64,000 nucleotides of DNA, from assembly GCA_022315425.1 (NCBI GenBank), contig JAIUPT010000028.1:558001-622000 (forward strand). Direction: 5' to 3'. The stretch's first letter is position 1, and every line of letters starts with the position of its first letter. The DNA is from Pseudevernia furfuracea. Its lineage: Eukaryota; Ascomycota; Lecanoromycetes; Lecanorales; Parmeliaceae. Shown piece by piece: positions 1-13,933 of the stretch. Position numbers and translations under genes: made by a program. Below the pieces are notes generated by a model that saw nothing but the letters and a program-made list of their open reading frames with translations, searched no databases and was not told the DNA's origin.

Positions 1-861
1 GACCAGATCAATTCTTGTATGACATGAGGATGGCAAGTAGGACATTCGTAGCGCTGTGTCAACAAGACGGTGCCGTTGTAAACGACCAACTTAATTGGTT
101 TCTCTATGACAAGTTGCTCTTCTCCACCTTGCGCTATGGAAATCCAATTATGCTTCATGCCTATAGCAATGTCTCGCAAATGCGCTAACTGTCATCGCTA
201 TAGGTCCCCTCGTTAGGTGGCGTCTGAGCAATCCTTCCACATATATATGATATAGCTATACGTCTGCACAAAGAGCCTCAAGACCCAACAGAGATACCTT
301 TTCCCTTCAGAGATTAGGAAGAAGGTGTATGCTGCGGCTTATAGGAGTGATATGAGTCTGTGCACTTTCTCCGGTCGACCACTCAGGATCCCACGGTTTT
401 GCACTACTAGTCTACTATTGCCATTTGCCCCAGAAGAGAACCTCCTTTGGGAATTTTTTCTTGGATGAAGTTTCAGATCTTTCGTTTAATCTTTACCTAT
501 GCTGTTCAAGCTAAGAAGCTAACTGAGCATGATTGTACCGGGCACCCCGAATCCAAAGACGCTGATCATCTGTCGGTGGGGTGAAGGGTGGGTTGACTGT
601 CAAAGCAGCATTGTCACTGGTGAGTGTTTTCAACCAAGTGAATCCCCCGGGGTTATCAGCTTAACTCCTTCCGTGCGCAGCCCCACCGAAGATTTGCCGA
701 AAACATTTTTGATCCCCAATTTCACATGCATGCAGCATGCGGAACAAGGAAGTGACACTGACGAAAACGTCTAACACTGCCTATTAGGGTAAAGTGGTAA
801 ACTTCCCTTCACACATGTGAAGAATTAAAACACACAAAGACATGGAAATTCGTAAGTATTT
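1..861. other. Upstream region of pyrABCN, no recognised gene
   Basis: No protein family is recognisable here. A short reading frame opens at 529. It contains a good intron-like segment at 620-680 (GTGAGT donor, CTTAAC-like branch site, CAG acceptor), and splicing it gives a peptide of about 40 residues ending before 720. This could be an upstream ORF in a spliced leader of the pyrimidine gene. A second intron-like segment, GTAAGT at 852 to CACACAG at 921, lies across the proposed start of that gene. Both readings are inference. Confidence 0.4.
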
Positions 862-3800
862 ATGACAATGCCCCATATACAATCACTGAACGATTGTCAA
901 CCCTTAATGCCTACCACACAGATGGATCACAACATGCCCAGCAGTCCTCGAGTTGCTGCCTCTATCGGCCTACCCGAGAGTGAAACTGGCGATGCTCTAT
1001 CACCTCCCAAAACCATCAATGGTTTCAGCACAGCGCCTACAATCAATGTTTTGGCAGCACCACATGAGGGGCCAGATGCTGCAAAAGCTGTGAAGTTGGA
1101 ACTGAAGGATGGGACAACATATTTGGGGGTTGGCTTTGGGGCAGATAAGAGCGCTTCTGGAGAGCTTGTTTTCCAGACAGGAATGGTGGGATATCCAGAG
1201 TCGATTACGGATCCTTCGTACAAGGGACAAATTCTGGTGGTCACATTTCCACTTGTCGGCAACTATGGCGTGCCTTCCAGAAATACCAAGGACGAGATGC
1301 TCGGCGACATACCTGCTCACTTCGAAGCCAATCAGATCCATGTTTCTGGCCTTGTAGTAGCCTCATATTCGGGAGAGGACTACTCACATCACCTTGCTAC
1401 ATCCTCCTTAGGGACATGGCTCAAAGAACAGGGCATACCTGCAATGTGCGGAGTGGATACTCGAGCCTTGACAAAGAGGATTCGAGAGGAAGGAAGTATG
1501 CTCGGCAAGATGGTCATCGAAACCAACAATCAAAGTGACGGCATGGTCAATGGTCACGCTGGACAAGAAGAATACGCTAAAGCTCCATCATTCGAGGATG
1601 TTGAGTGGGATGATCCGAACACGAAGAACCTCGTTGCTGAAGGTGAGAGTGCCCCTCCTGCTGATCATCACTTTAGCGTTTGCTGATGTCCTCCACTAGT
1701 CTCCATACAAGAGCCTCGCCTTTACACGCCACCAGCGAAGAACGCTTTATTTCGTTCATCTGGCCGACCAGTCAAAGTTGTCTGCGTCGATGTGGGGCTT
1801 AAATACAATCAGCTCCGCTGCCTCGTTTCCAGAGGAGTGGAAGTTCTAGTAGTCCCTTGGGATTATAATTTTCCAAGTCTTGCTGGTGAAGACTACGATG
1901 GTCTCTTCATCTCTAATGGCCCTGGAGACCCTTCAATGCTTGAGAAAACTGTGCAGCATATCTCTACTGCTATGCAGGAGGCGAGGACCCCTATCTTCGC
2001 AATTTGCTTGGGTCATCAGCTTCTTGCCCGAGCCGCAGGAGCGCAGACGATTAAGATGAAATTCGGAAATCGAGGACACAACATTCCTTGCACTCACAAA
2101 GCCTCCGGAAAGTGCTATATCACCTCCCAGAATCACGGTTATGCAGTCGACGCAATGAGCCTACCGTCTGACTGGGAAGAGCTTTTTGTAAACGCCAATG
2201 ACGGTAGCAACGAAGGGATCAGGCATCTTAGCCGCCCTTACTTCAGTGTGCAATTTCACCCTGAGAGCACCCCTGGCCCACGAGACACCGAATTTCTTTT
2301 CGATGTCTTTATCAATGCTGTCAAAGCAAGCGTTGACTCAGTCGAAGCTTTACTACGCCCTGTCGATTTCCCGGGTGGCACTGCCGACGAAAATGAAAAG
2401 CTGCACCCAAGAGTGATGGTGAAGAAGGTCTTGTTACTGGGAAGCGGAGGCCTCAGCATAGGCCAGGCTGGAGAATTCGACTACTCAGGCAGCCAAGCCA
2501 TCAAGGCTTTAAAGCAGGATGGCATTTACACTATCTTGATCAATCCCAATATCGCCACCATACAAACGTCGAAAGGGCTCGCTGACAAAGTCTACTTCCT
2601 GCCCGTGACCGCCGACTCAGTGCGGAAAATCATCAAGCACGAGCGGCCCGATGCAATTTATGTAACCTTTGGCGGCCAGACAGCATTGCAGGTGGGGATA
2701 GAGTTGAGGGGCGAATTTGAAGAGCTTGGTGTGAAGGTTCTGGGAACCCCAATCGACACAATCATCACAACCGAGGATCGTGAGCTGTTCGCTCGCAGTA
2801 TGAAATCAATTGGGGAAAAGTGTGCGCCATCGGAAACGGCGAGTTCAACTGAAGAAGCTTTACATGCAGTCAAAAACATCGGATTTCCTGTCATCGTTCG
2901 TGCGGCATACGCTCTTGGAGGCTTAGGCAGCGGCTTTGCCGATAACGAGCAGCAATTGCGTGAGCTCTGCGAAAAAGCCTTTGCCGCAAGCCCTCAGATC
3001 CTTATAGAGCGAAGCATGAAGGGTTGGAAAGAGATTGAGTATGAGGTAGTTCGTGATGCGAGGGACAATTGCATAACAGTCTGCAATATGGAAAACTTCG
3101 ATCCATTGGGTATTCATACTGGAGACTCAATTGTCGTGGCGCCTTCGCAGACCCTGTCTGATGAGGATTACAACATGCTTCGAACAACAGCGGTCAATGT
3201 TATACGCCACCTGGGAGTTGTAGGAGAGTGCAACATACAGTATGCCCTGAATCCGGACTCTAGAGAATACTGCATTATCGAAGTCAACGCTCGATTATCA
3301 AGGTCTTCTGCTCTAGCGTCGAAAGCGACTGGGTACCCTTTGGCATTCATTGCTGCTAAGCTTGGTTTGGGTATACCATTGAATGAGATCTCAAACAGTG
3401 TTACCAAGGTCACATGTGCATGCTTCGAACCATCTTTGGACTATGTCGTTGTCAAGATACCGAGATGGGACCTCAAGAAGTTTACCCGAGTCTCTACAGA
3501 GCTCAACTCATCGATGAAGAGTGTCGGAGAAGTCATGAGTATCGGTAGGACATTCGAAGAAGCTATCCAGAAGGCAATCAGGTCCATTGATTTCCATAAT
3601 TTTGGATTTAACGACACGAGCGCGTTAATGTCTATTGATGCCGAGCTACAAACACCCTCGGATCAACGCCTTTTCGCCATCGCCAACGCAATGCATTCTG
3701 GCTACACTGTTGACAAGATCTGGGAGAAGACTCGAATTGACAAGTGGTTCTTGAGAAAATTGAAGAAATTGAGCGACTTTGGAAAGCTCATGGGCACTTT

Positions 3801-6800
3801 TAGACCCACAACAGTCACTCCAAACCTGATCCTTCAAGCCAAGCAGCTAGGTTTTTCAGATCGACAGCTCGCTAAGTTCTGGAGCTCCACCGAGGGAGCT
3901 GTGCGTCAATTACGAGTAGACGCTGGTATCACGCCATTTGTGAAACAGATCGACACCGTAGCAGCCGAGTTTCCTGCCTTCACAAATTACCTCTACTTGA
4001 CTTACAACGGCTCGGAGCACGATGTGAGCTTTGAGGACCATGGAGTAATGGTACTCGGATCAGGTGTCTACCGCATTGGCTCGTCAGTGGAATTCGACTG
4101 GTGTTCTGTGAGAGCCATTCGCACTCTTAGAGATCAAGGCTTCAAGACTGTCATGGTGAATTACAACCCGGAGACGGTCAGCACAGACTATGACGAGGCA
4201 GACAAGCTCTACTTCGAGACCATCAACCTTGAGACTGTCCTTGACATCTACCAATTGGAAGCCTCCAGCGGGGTCATTATCTCAATGGGAGGTCAGACAC
4301 CGAACAACATCGCCTTGGACATGTATCGCCGAAACGTCAAAGTTCTTGGTACATCACCCAACATGATTGACAGGGCCGAAAATCGATACAAGTTCTCTCG
4401 TATGCTGGATCGGATCTACGTGGACCAGCCGGCTTGGAAGGAGTTAACGAGTATCGAAGAAGCCCGGGAGTTCTGCGACAAAGTCAGTTATCCTGTGCTG
4501 GTAAGACCGTCATACGTCCTCTCTGGGGCAGCAATGAACACAGTCTACTCACCGGGTGACCTTGCAAGCTATCTGGATCAAGCAGTTGAAGTGTCCAAAG
4601 ATCATCCGGTCGTGATCACCAAATACATCGAGAATGCGAAAGAGATAGAGATGGACGCAGTTGCGCGGGATGGTACCATGGTCGGACATTTCATTTCTGA
4701 ACACGTTGAGAACGCTGGTGTCCATTCTGGAGACGCTACCCTGATACTGCCTCCCCAAGACCTTGACCCTGAGACTGTTAGGCGGATAGAAGATGCGACA
4801 AGAAAGATCGGTGATGCGCTGAATGTGACTGGACCCTTCAATATACAATTCATTGCAAAAGACAACGAAATCAAGGTGATTGAGTGCAATGTTCGAGCTT
4901 CAAGATCCTTCCCTTTCGTGTCGAAAGTCATGGGTGTAGACCTGATCGAGATGGCTACTAAGGCCATCATGGGTGTTCCACTTGTGGCATATCCACCTAC
5001 GGATATACCCCAGGACTACGTTGGCGTCAAGGTACCTCAGTTCTCATTCTCCAGACTCTCTGGAGCAGACCCTGTCTTGGGAGTGGAGATGGCATCCACG
5101 GGCGAGGTGGCCTGCTTTGGCCGAGACAAGTATGAAGCGTACATTAAAGCGCTCCTCTCGACTGGCTTTAAGCTTCCGAAGAATAACATACTACTGTCGC
5201 TAGGGGCGTTGAAAGAGAAGATGGAACTGCTACCATCCATCACAAAGTTACACAAGCTGGGATACAAACTTTTCGCAACTACTGGAACTGCGGACTACCT
5301 TCAAGAACACGGCATTCCGGTAACAGTTCTCGAGATACTCTCCAATGAGTCTGAACAACAGAAGTCCGAATATTCAATACCGCAGCATCTTGCGAAAAAT
5401 CTCATCGATCTGTACATCAACTTACCATCCAGCAACAATTTCCGTCGACCTGCCAATTACATGAGTCGGGGTTACAGAAGCAGAAGGCTGGCTGTGGACT
5501 ATCAGATACCATTGGTCACCAACGTCAAAAATGCGAAGATTCTCATCGAAGCAATCGCTAGGCACTTTGATTTTGAACTTCGAAGCATTGATTATCAGAC
5601 TGGTCATCGAACGATGGTTTTGCCAGGCCTGGTCAATGTCTCAGCTTTTGTCCCTGGAATTGCTGTTAGTGGTAATTGGGATTTCCACACGGTCACTAAA
5701 GCTTCCGTTGCCGCAGGATTTAGTATGGTTCGAGTAATGCCCTTGGGACTCGAGAGCTCAGTCACAGACGCCCGCTCGTTGAAGCTAGCACAACAAGGAA
5801 GCCGACACGGTGCTTTCTGTGATTACAACTTCTCTGTGGCAGCGACGTCATCAAATGCCGAACAGATCAGTCAAGTTGTTGATGATATTGGCTCCCTTTT
5901 CATCCCCTTCAACCATCTTTCCAAAGGCATCAGCAAAGTCGCAGCAGTGGCTTCTCATTTTGCTACTTGGCCGAACGACAAGACCATTGTCACTGATGCT
6001 AAAACTACTGACTTGTACTCGGTGCTCCTTCTGGCAAGCTTGCACAACCGGAAATTACACGTCACTTCTGTCACCACCGAGGAAGATGTTCAGCTCATTG
6101 CGTTGAGCAAATCGAAGGGATTGAAAGTGACATGCGACGTCTCGGTCTATGCCTTGTTCCTTTCGCAGGAAGACGTTCCAGAATGCTCCTCCCTGCCCAC
6201 TGCCGCCGATCAAAAAGCGCTGTGGTATCATATGGAAACAATAGACTGCTTTTCAATTGGAAGTCTTCCTTACCGGATTGCGATTGCGGCAAAAGAAGAG
6301 GCTACGCCCGCTGTCGGAATTGCCGACACTTTCCCGCTATTGCTCACCGCCGTCTCCGAAGGTCGACTGACAATGGATGATGTTATTGCTAGGCTGCATA
6401 GAAACCCCAAGGAGATTTTCCAGCTCCACGATCAGCCTGGAACATCAATCGAGATTGAGGTCGACCGACCATACGTGCTACAAGCTTCTGCTGTATGGTC
6501 GCCCTTCGTTGGGAAGGCGATGCGTGGTTCCATTCAACGAGTCATCTTCCAAGATACGACTACCTGCCTGGATGGGGAAGTAATGCGAGACGCGAGCTTT
6601 GGGAGAGACATGTCTGGGCATTCTCTGTCTATCCAATCACCCGTGGTGAAGCCCATGCATTCCCCAGCCCTTCGTCCAATCAGTTCATACGGCCGACGTG
6701 GGTCTATAAATGATCGAAGACCATCCGTGCTTTCAGGATCCGCATTGCCAGCACGTCCTGCCATGGCCGCAGACCTCGGCTCCCCTCCTCTACCAATGTC

Positions 6801-7835
6801 ATTGCCTCCGATTACACACAATGTCCAGGACTTGCTCTCCCACTCGCCCTTTAAACAACAGCATATCCTTTCCGTGGACCAATTCAGCCGTCAAGACTTG
6901 CACCTCCTCTTTACTGTCGCCCAGGAGATGTACCTTGGCGTCGTCCGCCAAGGCATCCTCGACATCCTCAAAGGTCGCCTTCTCTGCACTCTCTTCTACG
7001 AACCATCTACTCGCACGTCCGCCTCTTTTGACGCAGCAATGCAACGCCTTGGCGGCCGTACGGTCGCAATCGCTACATCTCATTCTTCGACGCAGAAAGG
7101 TGAAACGCTCCAAGACACCATTCGCACTCTAGGCTGCTACGGTGACGCCGTCGTACTGCGGCATCCTGACGAAACCAGCGCTGCAATTGCCGCCAAGTTT
7201 AGCACTGTTCCCATCATAAACGGCGGCAACGGTAGCCTGGAACATCCCACTCAAGCCTTCTTGGATCTTTTCACAATACGAGAAGAGTTGGGGACAGTGA
7301 ACAGCCTTTACATAACTTTCGTCGGCGACCTCCGCTATGGCCGCACAGTTCATTCCCTTGTCAAACTCCTCCAACACTACGACGTGCACATTCAACTCAT
7401 ATCTCCTCCATCCCTCGCCCTTCCCGCCGACGTCCGACAATCCCTCATAGGTGCCGGCAAACTAGTGCACCAAGGCTCCGCATTGACTCGCGAAGTAACA
7501 TCAAGATCAGACGTCATATATTGTACGCGCTTGCAGAAAGAGCGTTTCGAGGATCCCGGCGAGTATGAGAGGCTGAGAGGAGGCTTGGTAATTGACAACA
7601 ACGTGTTGAAGCATGCAAAGCAGCATATGGTGATTATGCATCCGTTGCCAAGAAATGAGGAAGTAGGCGAGGAGGTAGATTTCGACCAGAGGGCGGCGTA
7701 TTTCAGACAGGTATGTTAAACCACTACTCCCTGGGCTGTCTGAACTTTCAAATTCAGAGATGCTGACTTGATATACAGATGCGATACGGACTCTACTGCC
7801 GAATGGCATTGCTGGCGTTGGTCATGGCTCCATAA
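862..7835 (+). CDS. pyrABCN: Multifunctional pyrimidine protein: glutamine-dependent carbamoyl-phosphate synthetase and aspartate transcarbamylase
   Basis: This enzyme makes carbamoyl phosphate from glutamine, bicarbonate and ATP, then condenses it with aspartate, the first two steps of UMP synthesis. Three exons (862-1642, 1700-7710, 7779-7835) give 2,282 residues, close to fungal URA2/pyrABCN. Domain order is small CPSase subunit, class I glutamine amidotransferase with the nucleophile in FAICLGHQLL (near residue 363) and the FHPES triad end, two ATP-grasp halves, a dihydroorotase-like segment, and C-terminal ATCase with the carbamoyl-phosphate motif FYEPSTRTSASF. The dihydroorotase-like part has LPGLVNVSAF where active enzymes carry a metal-binding HxH, so it should be inactive, as known for fungal URA2. 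The last exon supplies the C-terminus YGLYCRMALLALVMAP. The start is uncertain: a possible 5' intron at 852-921 would make the ATG at 922 the true start. Confidence 0.96.
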
Positions 7836-8317
7836 GGAGTTGACTCCACGTTGGTGGGAAAAGGCGACGATAGATATCGTTGGAAATGGGCGTGAAAAGC
7901 AGGCGTTGGCTACCAAAAGTCCTTTCGGGTGCCTTGTCAATCGAAATCGGACAGTGAGAACTGCATGAGCGAGCGATGTAAGCGTGTAGATATGCGAAAG
8001 TGAAGCATTATGAGCGAGCGAGACCACAAAACAGCACATAGAGACCACAATATTTCAATACCAGCTAAATAGATCCACCGTAAATGGGTGCATCGTAATC
8101 TTGCTAGCTGTTTCGCCGTGGTCGTAATGTCTGCAGTATCTAAAAGAGTCCATGTAGATTCTATGCGAGGTAAATGCGTTCAATTCTTGCACAAGAAACT
8201 TTGCTACCTAATTCTCGCATCTGATCATCTAGTCATGAAGGTCGTCGGTAAAGCATCTACCCTTCTGCATGCAATTTCGAAAATCCGCTACTTTTCAAAC
8301 TGTATACTCCCCCTTTG
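7836..8317. other. Intergenic region between convergent pyrABCN and dcl1
   Basis: This is the 3' space of two converging genes. I see no coding potential or RNA gene in it. It presumably holds both 3' untranslated ends. Confidence 0.5.
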
Positions 8318-11300
8318 TCAAGGCACCTCCATCCTTTGAGAAATCTCCACACCTTTAGCGATCTTAGCTCGCAGTAAATCATCCTCCTTCTCATCCCAAT
8401 TCTCCCTCTTCAACTGCCCTGCCATACCCACACCATCGCCGGCCTTCCCGACCCAATCCTGCTCCTTACCCTCACAGTTGCATTTGTAAGTGTGCCGATA
8501 CTCAAACGGAGCCAAATTCTGCAGCAGCTTGAGGGCCTGACTACTAGCTTTGACCTTGGCGTTCTTTCCAGAGCTAGCTGTACCTTCGGCCACAATCTCG
8601 TCGTGGATCATGACGGCTGCTATGGCAGTGGGAAGACCACCCGGGACGATGGCTGGGACCTCGCTGGCCATGATACGGTAGTTGGTGCAGCCGAAGGAGA
8701 GGGAGAGGAGGTTGTGGAGATAGGTCTGGAGGATGGAAGTCAGCAACGAGATGATTCCAGAGATGGACATATGATCAATTTTTGGGGAGGAAGAGGGCTG
8801 ACCGTGGGATGATTGTTGGCGTAGGTATCATAGATGTTTATCTCTTCAAAAAACCATTTGATGTGCTCATTGAAGAAGCGCTCAACCTCTCCGTATCTGA
8901 ACTCCGAATCAACAAAGAGGGCACCGATATAAGACTCCACGATATCCGAAAGAGCCTGAAGACTTATGTTAGCGACAAAAGACTGATATGATAGGTCGAG
9001 GTTGGACACCTTTGGAGCAGTTTTTGTCAAAGTCCAATAGTCTCGTGCGCCATTGGCGTCTTTTTCCACCTCTTCGAGATCTTGCACGTATTCGCGATTC
9101 TGGCTCTCGACGATTGCACCGTTAGATCGAAGATGCTTGTGAAAGCCAAGCTTCACAGCCACTGCAGCGAGGAACTTGTTAGATACCATGGCCATCTAAG
9201 AGCTGTCAGTCAAGCTTGCACCATGAACATCATTCGGGGTATCCAACCTTATGCTCTGTCAACCATTGGGGGTCTTTGTCAGGATATCGATGAAATAGGA
9301 AGCTGATGGAAGCCGTGTCAAGTAGAGCATCACCTAAGAATTCGAGTCGTTGATAGCAGGGGATCCTCTCTTCTGCGAAAGGATACGAAGGGTGTATGAA
9401 AGCCGATCGTAGCAGTCTCGGATACCTGAAGTGGTACTTATCCACTCGCTCGATTTGCATCGCTAGATTGAGCTGCGACGCCGTAGGCTGAGATGTCTGG
9501 TAACGAGGCAACGAATAGAGACCGTAGTAATCGTTCCATTGAGTAACGTCGTGATTAGGATTCGAGACGAGGGTTGTCACGGCTTTGACCGCCATATCCA
9601 TATTATCATGAGAAAGTAGCGATGCGCCAATTAAGGCTTCGCAAACATCCGCGATTGTCTTGTCCCCTAGAGGGTGTCGTGCGGTTTCTTCGCCGGTTTT
9701 TTTGTGACCCCTGCCAGCCAGAAGCTTGATGCCCTGTGGATACCACGTGCGCCTGAGCATTTTAGTACGTTGAACTGAAGAAGAGTACAGTTTTTCTCAC
9801 CTCGAGAAACTCGTGCTGCGAATGTACTCTTGAAGATTGAGGAATGTTGCAGTGTTAAAGAGGTTCTTGTTGCAGATCATAAGCATACGTTTCACATGGT
9901 AATCATACTCATTCTCCTCTGGGCTCTTGCAAAACACCGATATCGATGTTGCCATTTTCAAGAAGCAATCTCCCAAGAACTCAAGTCTCTCGTAATTTTT
10001 GCCCATTCCCCGCTGCAAATGGATCTGCTCGCTTCTATGTTCGTCTGTGTTGTCAGAGTCCTTGGTTATAGCCTCAAGAGCTAGGGCTGGTTGAACAACC
10101 AGACCTAAGAGATCACAGGCTTCCAGTGCGATAAGATAGTCCTCGATCCGATGTATACATGGGGGAAATAAATAAGCCATTGCAACAACAGTGGTGGGCA
10201 ACTACAAAAGTTCAGCATCACGTGGTACAACTTTAAAAACTCCCAGACTTACAGCAGAGATTTTGAGGGGTTGCGGACAAAGATAGGCAATCGCATTCAC
10301 ACCCTTTTCTTTTTCCGTACTTTCGTCGAGCAGGTTCAGTCGATGAAGGATCTTGTGGGCCAGGATGACGGGCTGATCATCCTCCCATTTTACTTTCTGC
10401 TTGGTATTCTTAAAGAGATGACTGATGGTGTAACTGATTATCGAGTCCATGTTTTTAGTCTTTGCGGCATCTTCGGGCACAGGATCGGAGGGCTTCAGAT
10501 CCGGCTTGATCTCGAGAGAATAGAAGCGATTCCCCCCATGCCACCTGTCTACCAAATAGCGGTCAATAAGTTCGGCGTGCGGCATGTCGATAGCCCAGGG
10601 TATTTCTGGATTCTGGGAAACATGCGCGAGAACGGCCCAGTCGATCAGCTGATCTGGTGGATCGCATTTCCGAGATATTTCCCAAGAGCTGATGATCGGA
10701 GCTAACCAGTACGACATCTGAGGCTCATTCACCTCGAACGTCTTGTTGAAGATGTCGTAGTAGATGCGGAGAGTGAAGTCGTTCAATTCTGTTAGCATTC
10801 TACCGCTTACGTTCAAACTCGTCAAGATTGACGTGCATAGAAGCTGTGAAACCTGCCCAACTTGAAGATGGAGAGGAAATGGCGGGATGTCGGGTAGTTG
10901 TGTCCTTGTCAGTAGAGCAAGAGGCTGGCAAGGTCTCCCAAGGTTCTCGGGACGTTCCAGAGAGAGGATCGTAAGGAAGAGCTCGCTTGGAAGTGAGCCC
11001 CGAGTCTTCTCCCATAAACTCGGCTTGATCTTCATATTGTAAGAGTGAGCTTTATTCATATTCAGGGCGAGATGAGCATTCCTCATGTTTGGCAGAGACT
11101 TGTGATATGTAGGTATCAGATTTTTGTCCAAATGGTCGCTCTGTCGAAGAAGGAGACATGCTTCGAAAGCGGCTGATCGTCTTGCAATGGCTTTCCTAGA
11201 CGAAGGTCTGCCGATAGCACTGTGGATAGGCGAGCTTTCGGGTAGTATCACTTCACACACGAACTTCTTGTTTGTTACCGAAATGCAGTACGTAGCCTTG

Positions 11301-13933
11301 TGGGTGAAGTCTTCATCACGATGTGGCTTTATGAGTCAGAAACTGCAGCTCTTAGAGATTTCAAGATACTCACCAGGCATCCAACAAAGTGGGCAAGGAC
11401 AACAAGGCTAGAGGCATAGGTCAAAGTAGCACCGCTTTCAGGGTCGACGTACTTCCTGTGGGACTTCTCTTTTACCAATTCTGTCTCGAGCTTGTAGTCG
11501 TTGCCCTGTAACAAGCGATCTGCTGGAAGTGCTTCGCAGAACTTTCGCATGATTGCCTGCTCGCTGTTAGCAATTGCTCTTGGTTTGATCACCCGGCCAA
11601 AATACCTCGCCTTGGCGAACATCGTTTACGGCTTGAAGATGCATTCTGTTGTCTTCCTCTACCATATGTATGTACTGGAGGATATCGTTGGTTAGTACAG
11701 TAACATTTGCAGAAACACAGATTCATACCTTTGAGTTTGCATGACGAGCTCGTCCCCGACTCTGAATGTATTGTATCAAAGTGTCGTAAAGATCAAATCT
11801 ATTAGTGGAAAAGTTTAGCTCGGACATATATGCATTTTCAATTGCAATTGCTAACCTTACAACCAGATTGCAATCTGGAATGTCAAGCCCTTCCTCTGCT
11901 ATGGACGTTGCAAACTGCCTTCGTCAGCAACGGAGCTCTCAAGAGAAGCAGGTCATCATACAAGGCAATTGCAGTCACCTTTTCGGAATTTCATAAGAGT
12001 CAGGACCTGTTGCCTGAAACTAAAGCTGATGTCACCGACATCGCCACTTCGACTGCCAATCAACAAGTCTAGTCGAAGGTTAGGTGTTCCGATGCGGCTG
12101 AAAAGCTGGGCAAGAAGCCTTGCAGTGTAGCGATGCTTGACAAAAATGATGCATTTGGCGTCGGACGGCTTCTCGAAGATCAAGCTCAAATACTGGTGTA
12201 AGAGCAAGACTTTCGGACTCAATTTGTTGCCCGAGACGTCCGGATTAGCGAATGTCCATTTCTTGACCAGTTCCTTGGCTTCCTTTAACTGGGCCAGCTC
12301 AGAATCTAGCATTTGTATAGGACGATTTCCGACATCACGATTGAATTGCCGTTCTATCTTTCGCTCGACCTTTAGCGCTTGTTCCTCATCCAGAACGAAA
12401 CGCCATAGATGATCCGCGCACCACTCGCCAAGCTGCGAGGTAGCTTCACGGGCATTCCTGAAACATTTGGCCAAGGCTCCTAAGTCACCAAATTTCGCTT
12501 TCAGCGAAGAACAAAGTGGTGTGTCGTAGGCGTAGGCCAATCGCCCGTACACTGCGAGGCTTTCGTCTGGACGACTTATTGACATTCGCAGAAGGGAAAG
12601 ATCGGAGGCTGTCGCTATTTGACTGTGTAGCATCGCTTCGAGTTCTCTAGGCACTGTTAAAAGATGATTGTGGAGAGACTATGATTGGCAGTTCGCTTAC
12701 TTCGCGGCTTTGACCACGTCTTCTCTCGCGTCGACAGGAGATGCAGTCATACCGAATATTTTTGGCCGCTTCGCTGGGTCATCTCGGGTAATGTAGTAGT
12801 CCTTGATAATCCTGTCAAACGTTAGACTTGAAAGTAAGACCCAGGAAACTAGAAGAGACTAACCTAGCGTATGCATGATTTTTCTTCGTGTGGTGTGCTT
12901 CATCAAAGATGAGAAGATTGATATCATCGATCGATATAAAGGAATGCATCAGGCATTGGTTGAGTATCTCTGCCGTGCACACAATGACCTCGTTCTCAGC
13001 AAAGTGTTTTGCCCATGTTTCTTTAACCCAAAGGTCGCAGCCCATTTCTCCACAAAAGCGTTCAATCTTTTGATCTAGATTGCACTCGAGTACTGCAAAT
13101 TGCTGAAAAACAAGTGTCACACAATCCACCTGTAGGGGAATCATTATCCATGGAGATCAATCACTTTAGAGAAAAGCTTACAAGAAAGAATGAGATACGT
13201 CGCTTCTTGCCCATTGCTCGGTCTTCGAGCTCTTGGTCGATCATGTACTTCAAGAGGAGGACGGCTATTAGAGTCTTTCCGGAGCCTGTGATCGTATCAG
13301 CCGGGGAGACACTGAATGGCCTTTACACCGTACTGACCAGTGTCAAGCACAGCTATAATGTTCTGCTTCTTTGCTTTCTCAAAAAGCTCTAATTGATACT
13401 CCCTTGGATCAGTAATGATGACATTAGACTCCGATTTTGCCATGAGGCTACGGATCGAAAGGTTCTCCTCGTTGGCATTCTCGACGACGGCTTGGACTTC
13501 CTCATTCGTGATCTTGGCCGCGCGCTTTGATAACCTGTTTGGTACCATGAGCACTAATACTGGAAGCCATCTCTACTTTGGGGGCTACTCACCATGCCGA
13601 GAATTTGCTGTTCTGGGCTTTACGCCTCTCCGATATGTTGAGCGTCCTCGGGGTCGCATTGTGCTCATCTTCGGAGTCGGAGGCGCCAGAACTGGGCTCT
13701 TGTTCTGGTTCATCCATCACTCCTAATAGATTAGTCCTCGACTTATGGTCCTTCGGGGTAGTCGCTCCGTTGTAGCCTTGAAGCATCGAAAGCTGGACAG
13801 CAATTGGCTCTTTGGAAGTCGTAGATGCGCCTCCTGGGGTAAGCTGAATTGTCGGCAAGTTCTCCGCTGGCCCAAGGCCCTTGAGTTCTTCGAGAGTAGA
13901 CCGGGCCATTGGGTGGGCAGAAGATGTCATCAT
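8318..13933 (-). CDS. dcl1: Dicer-like protein 1 (RNase III, RNA silencing)
   Basis: This nuclease cuts double-stranded RNA into small RNAs. I rebuild 15 exons (minus order): 13933-13593, 13534-13338, 13285-13182, 13129-12864, 12811-12701, 12646-11962, 11914-11856, 11798-11729, 11674-11606, 11556-11374, 11326-10253, 10201-9801, 9752-9248, 9195-8803, 8725-8318. They give about 1,621 residues, all junctions in frame, introns 47-77 bases. In order: DExD/H helicase with Walker A (LDTGSGKT) and FDEAHH box, helicase C domain (EEGLDIPDCNLVVR), Dicer dimerisation region, RNase IIIa (ERLEFLGDCFLK), RNase IIIb (QRLEFLGDALLD) with acidic partners in ADVCEALIGA and SDIVESYIGA, and a C-terminal dsRNA-binding region ending in an HxYKCNC zinc-type motif. 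The FFLVDCVTLVFQQ stretch is typical of DCL1 rather than DCL2. The exon 10 acceptor could lie 3 bases away. No stop or lost catalytic residue was found, so the gene looks functional. Confidence 0.95.

Noticed and set aside
7711..7719. pyrABCN ending at the stop just after position 7710
   Set aside because: The conserved ATCase end is found in the next exon after a 68-base intron, so the early stop is intronic.
10202..10252. Stop codon in the middle of dcl1
   Set aside because: It is the TAG of an intron acceptor; splicing GTAAGT..TTGTAG joins PLKISA to LPTTVVAMAY in frame.
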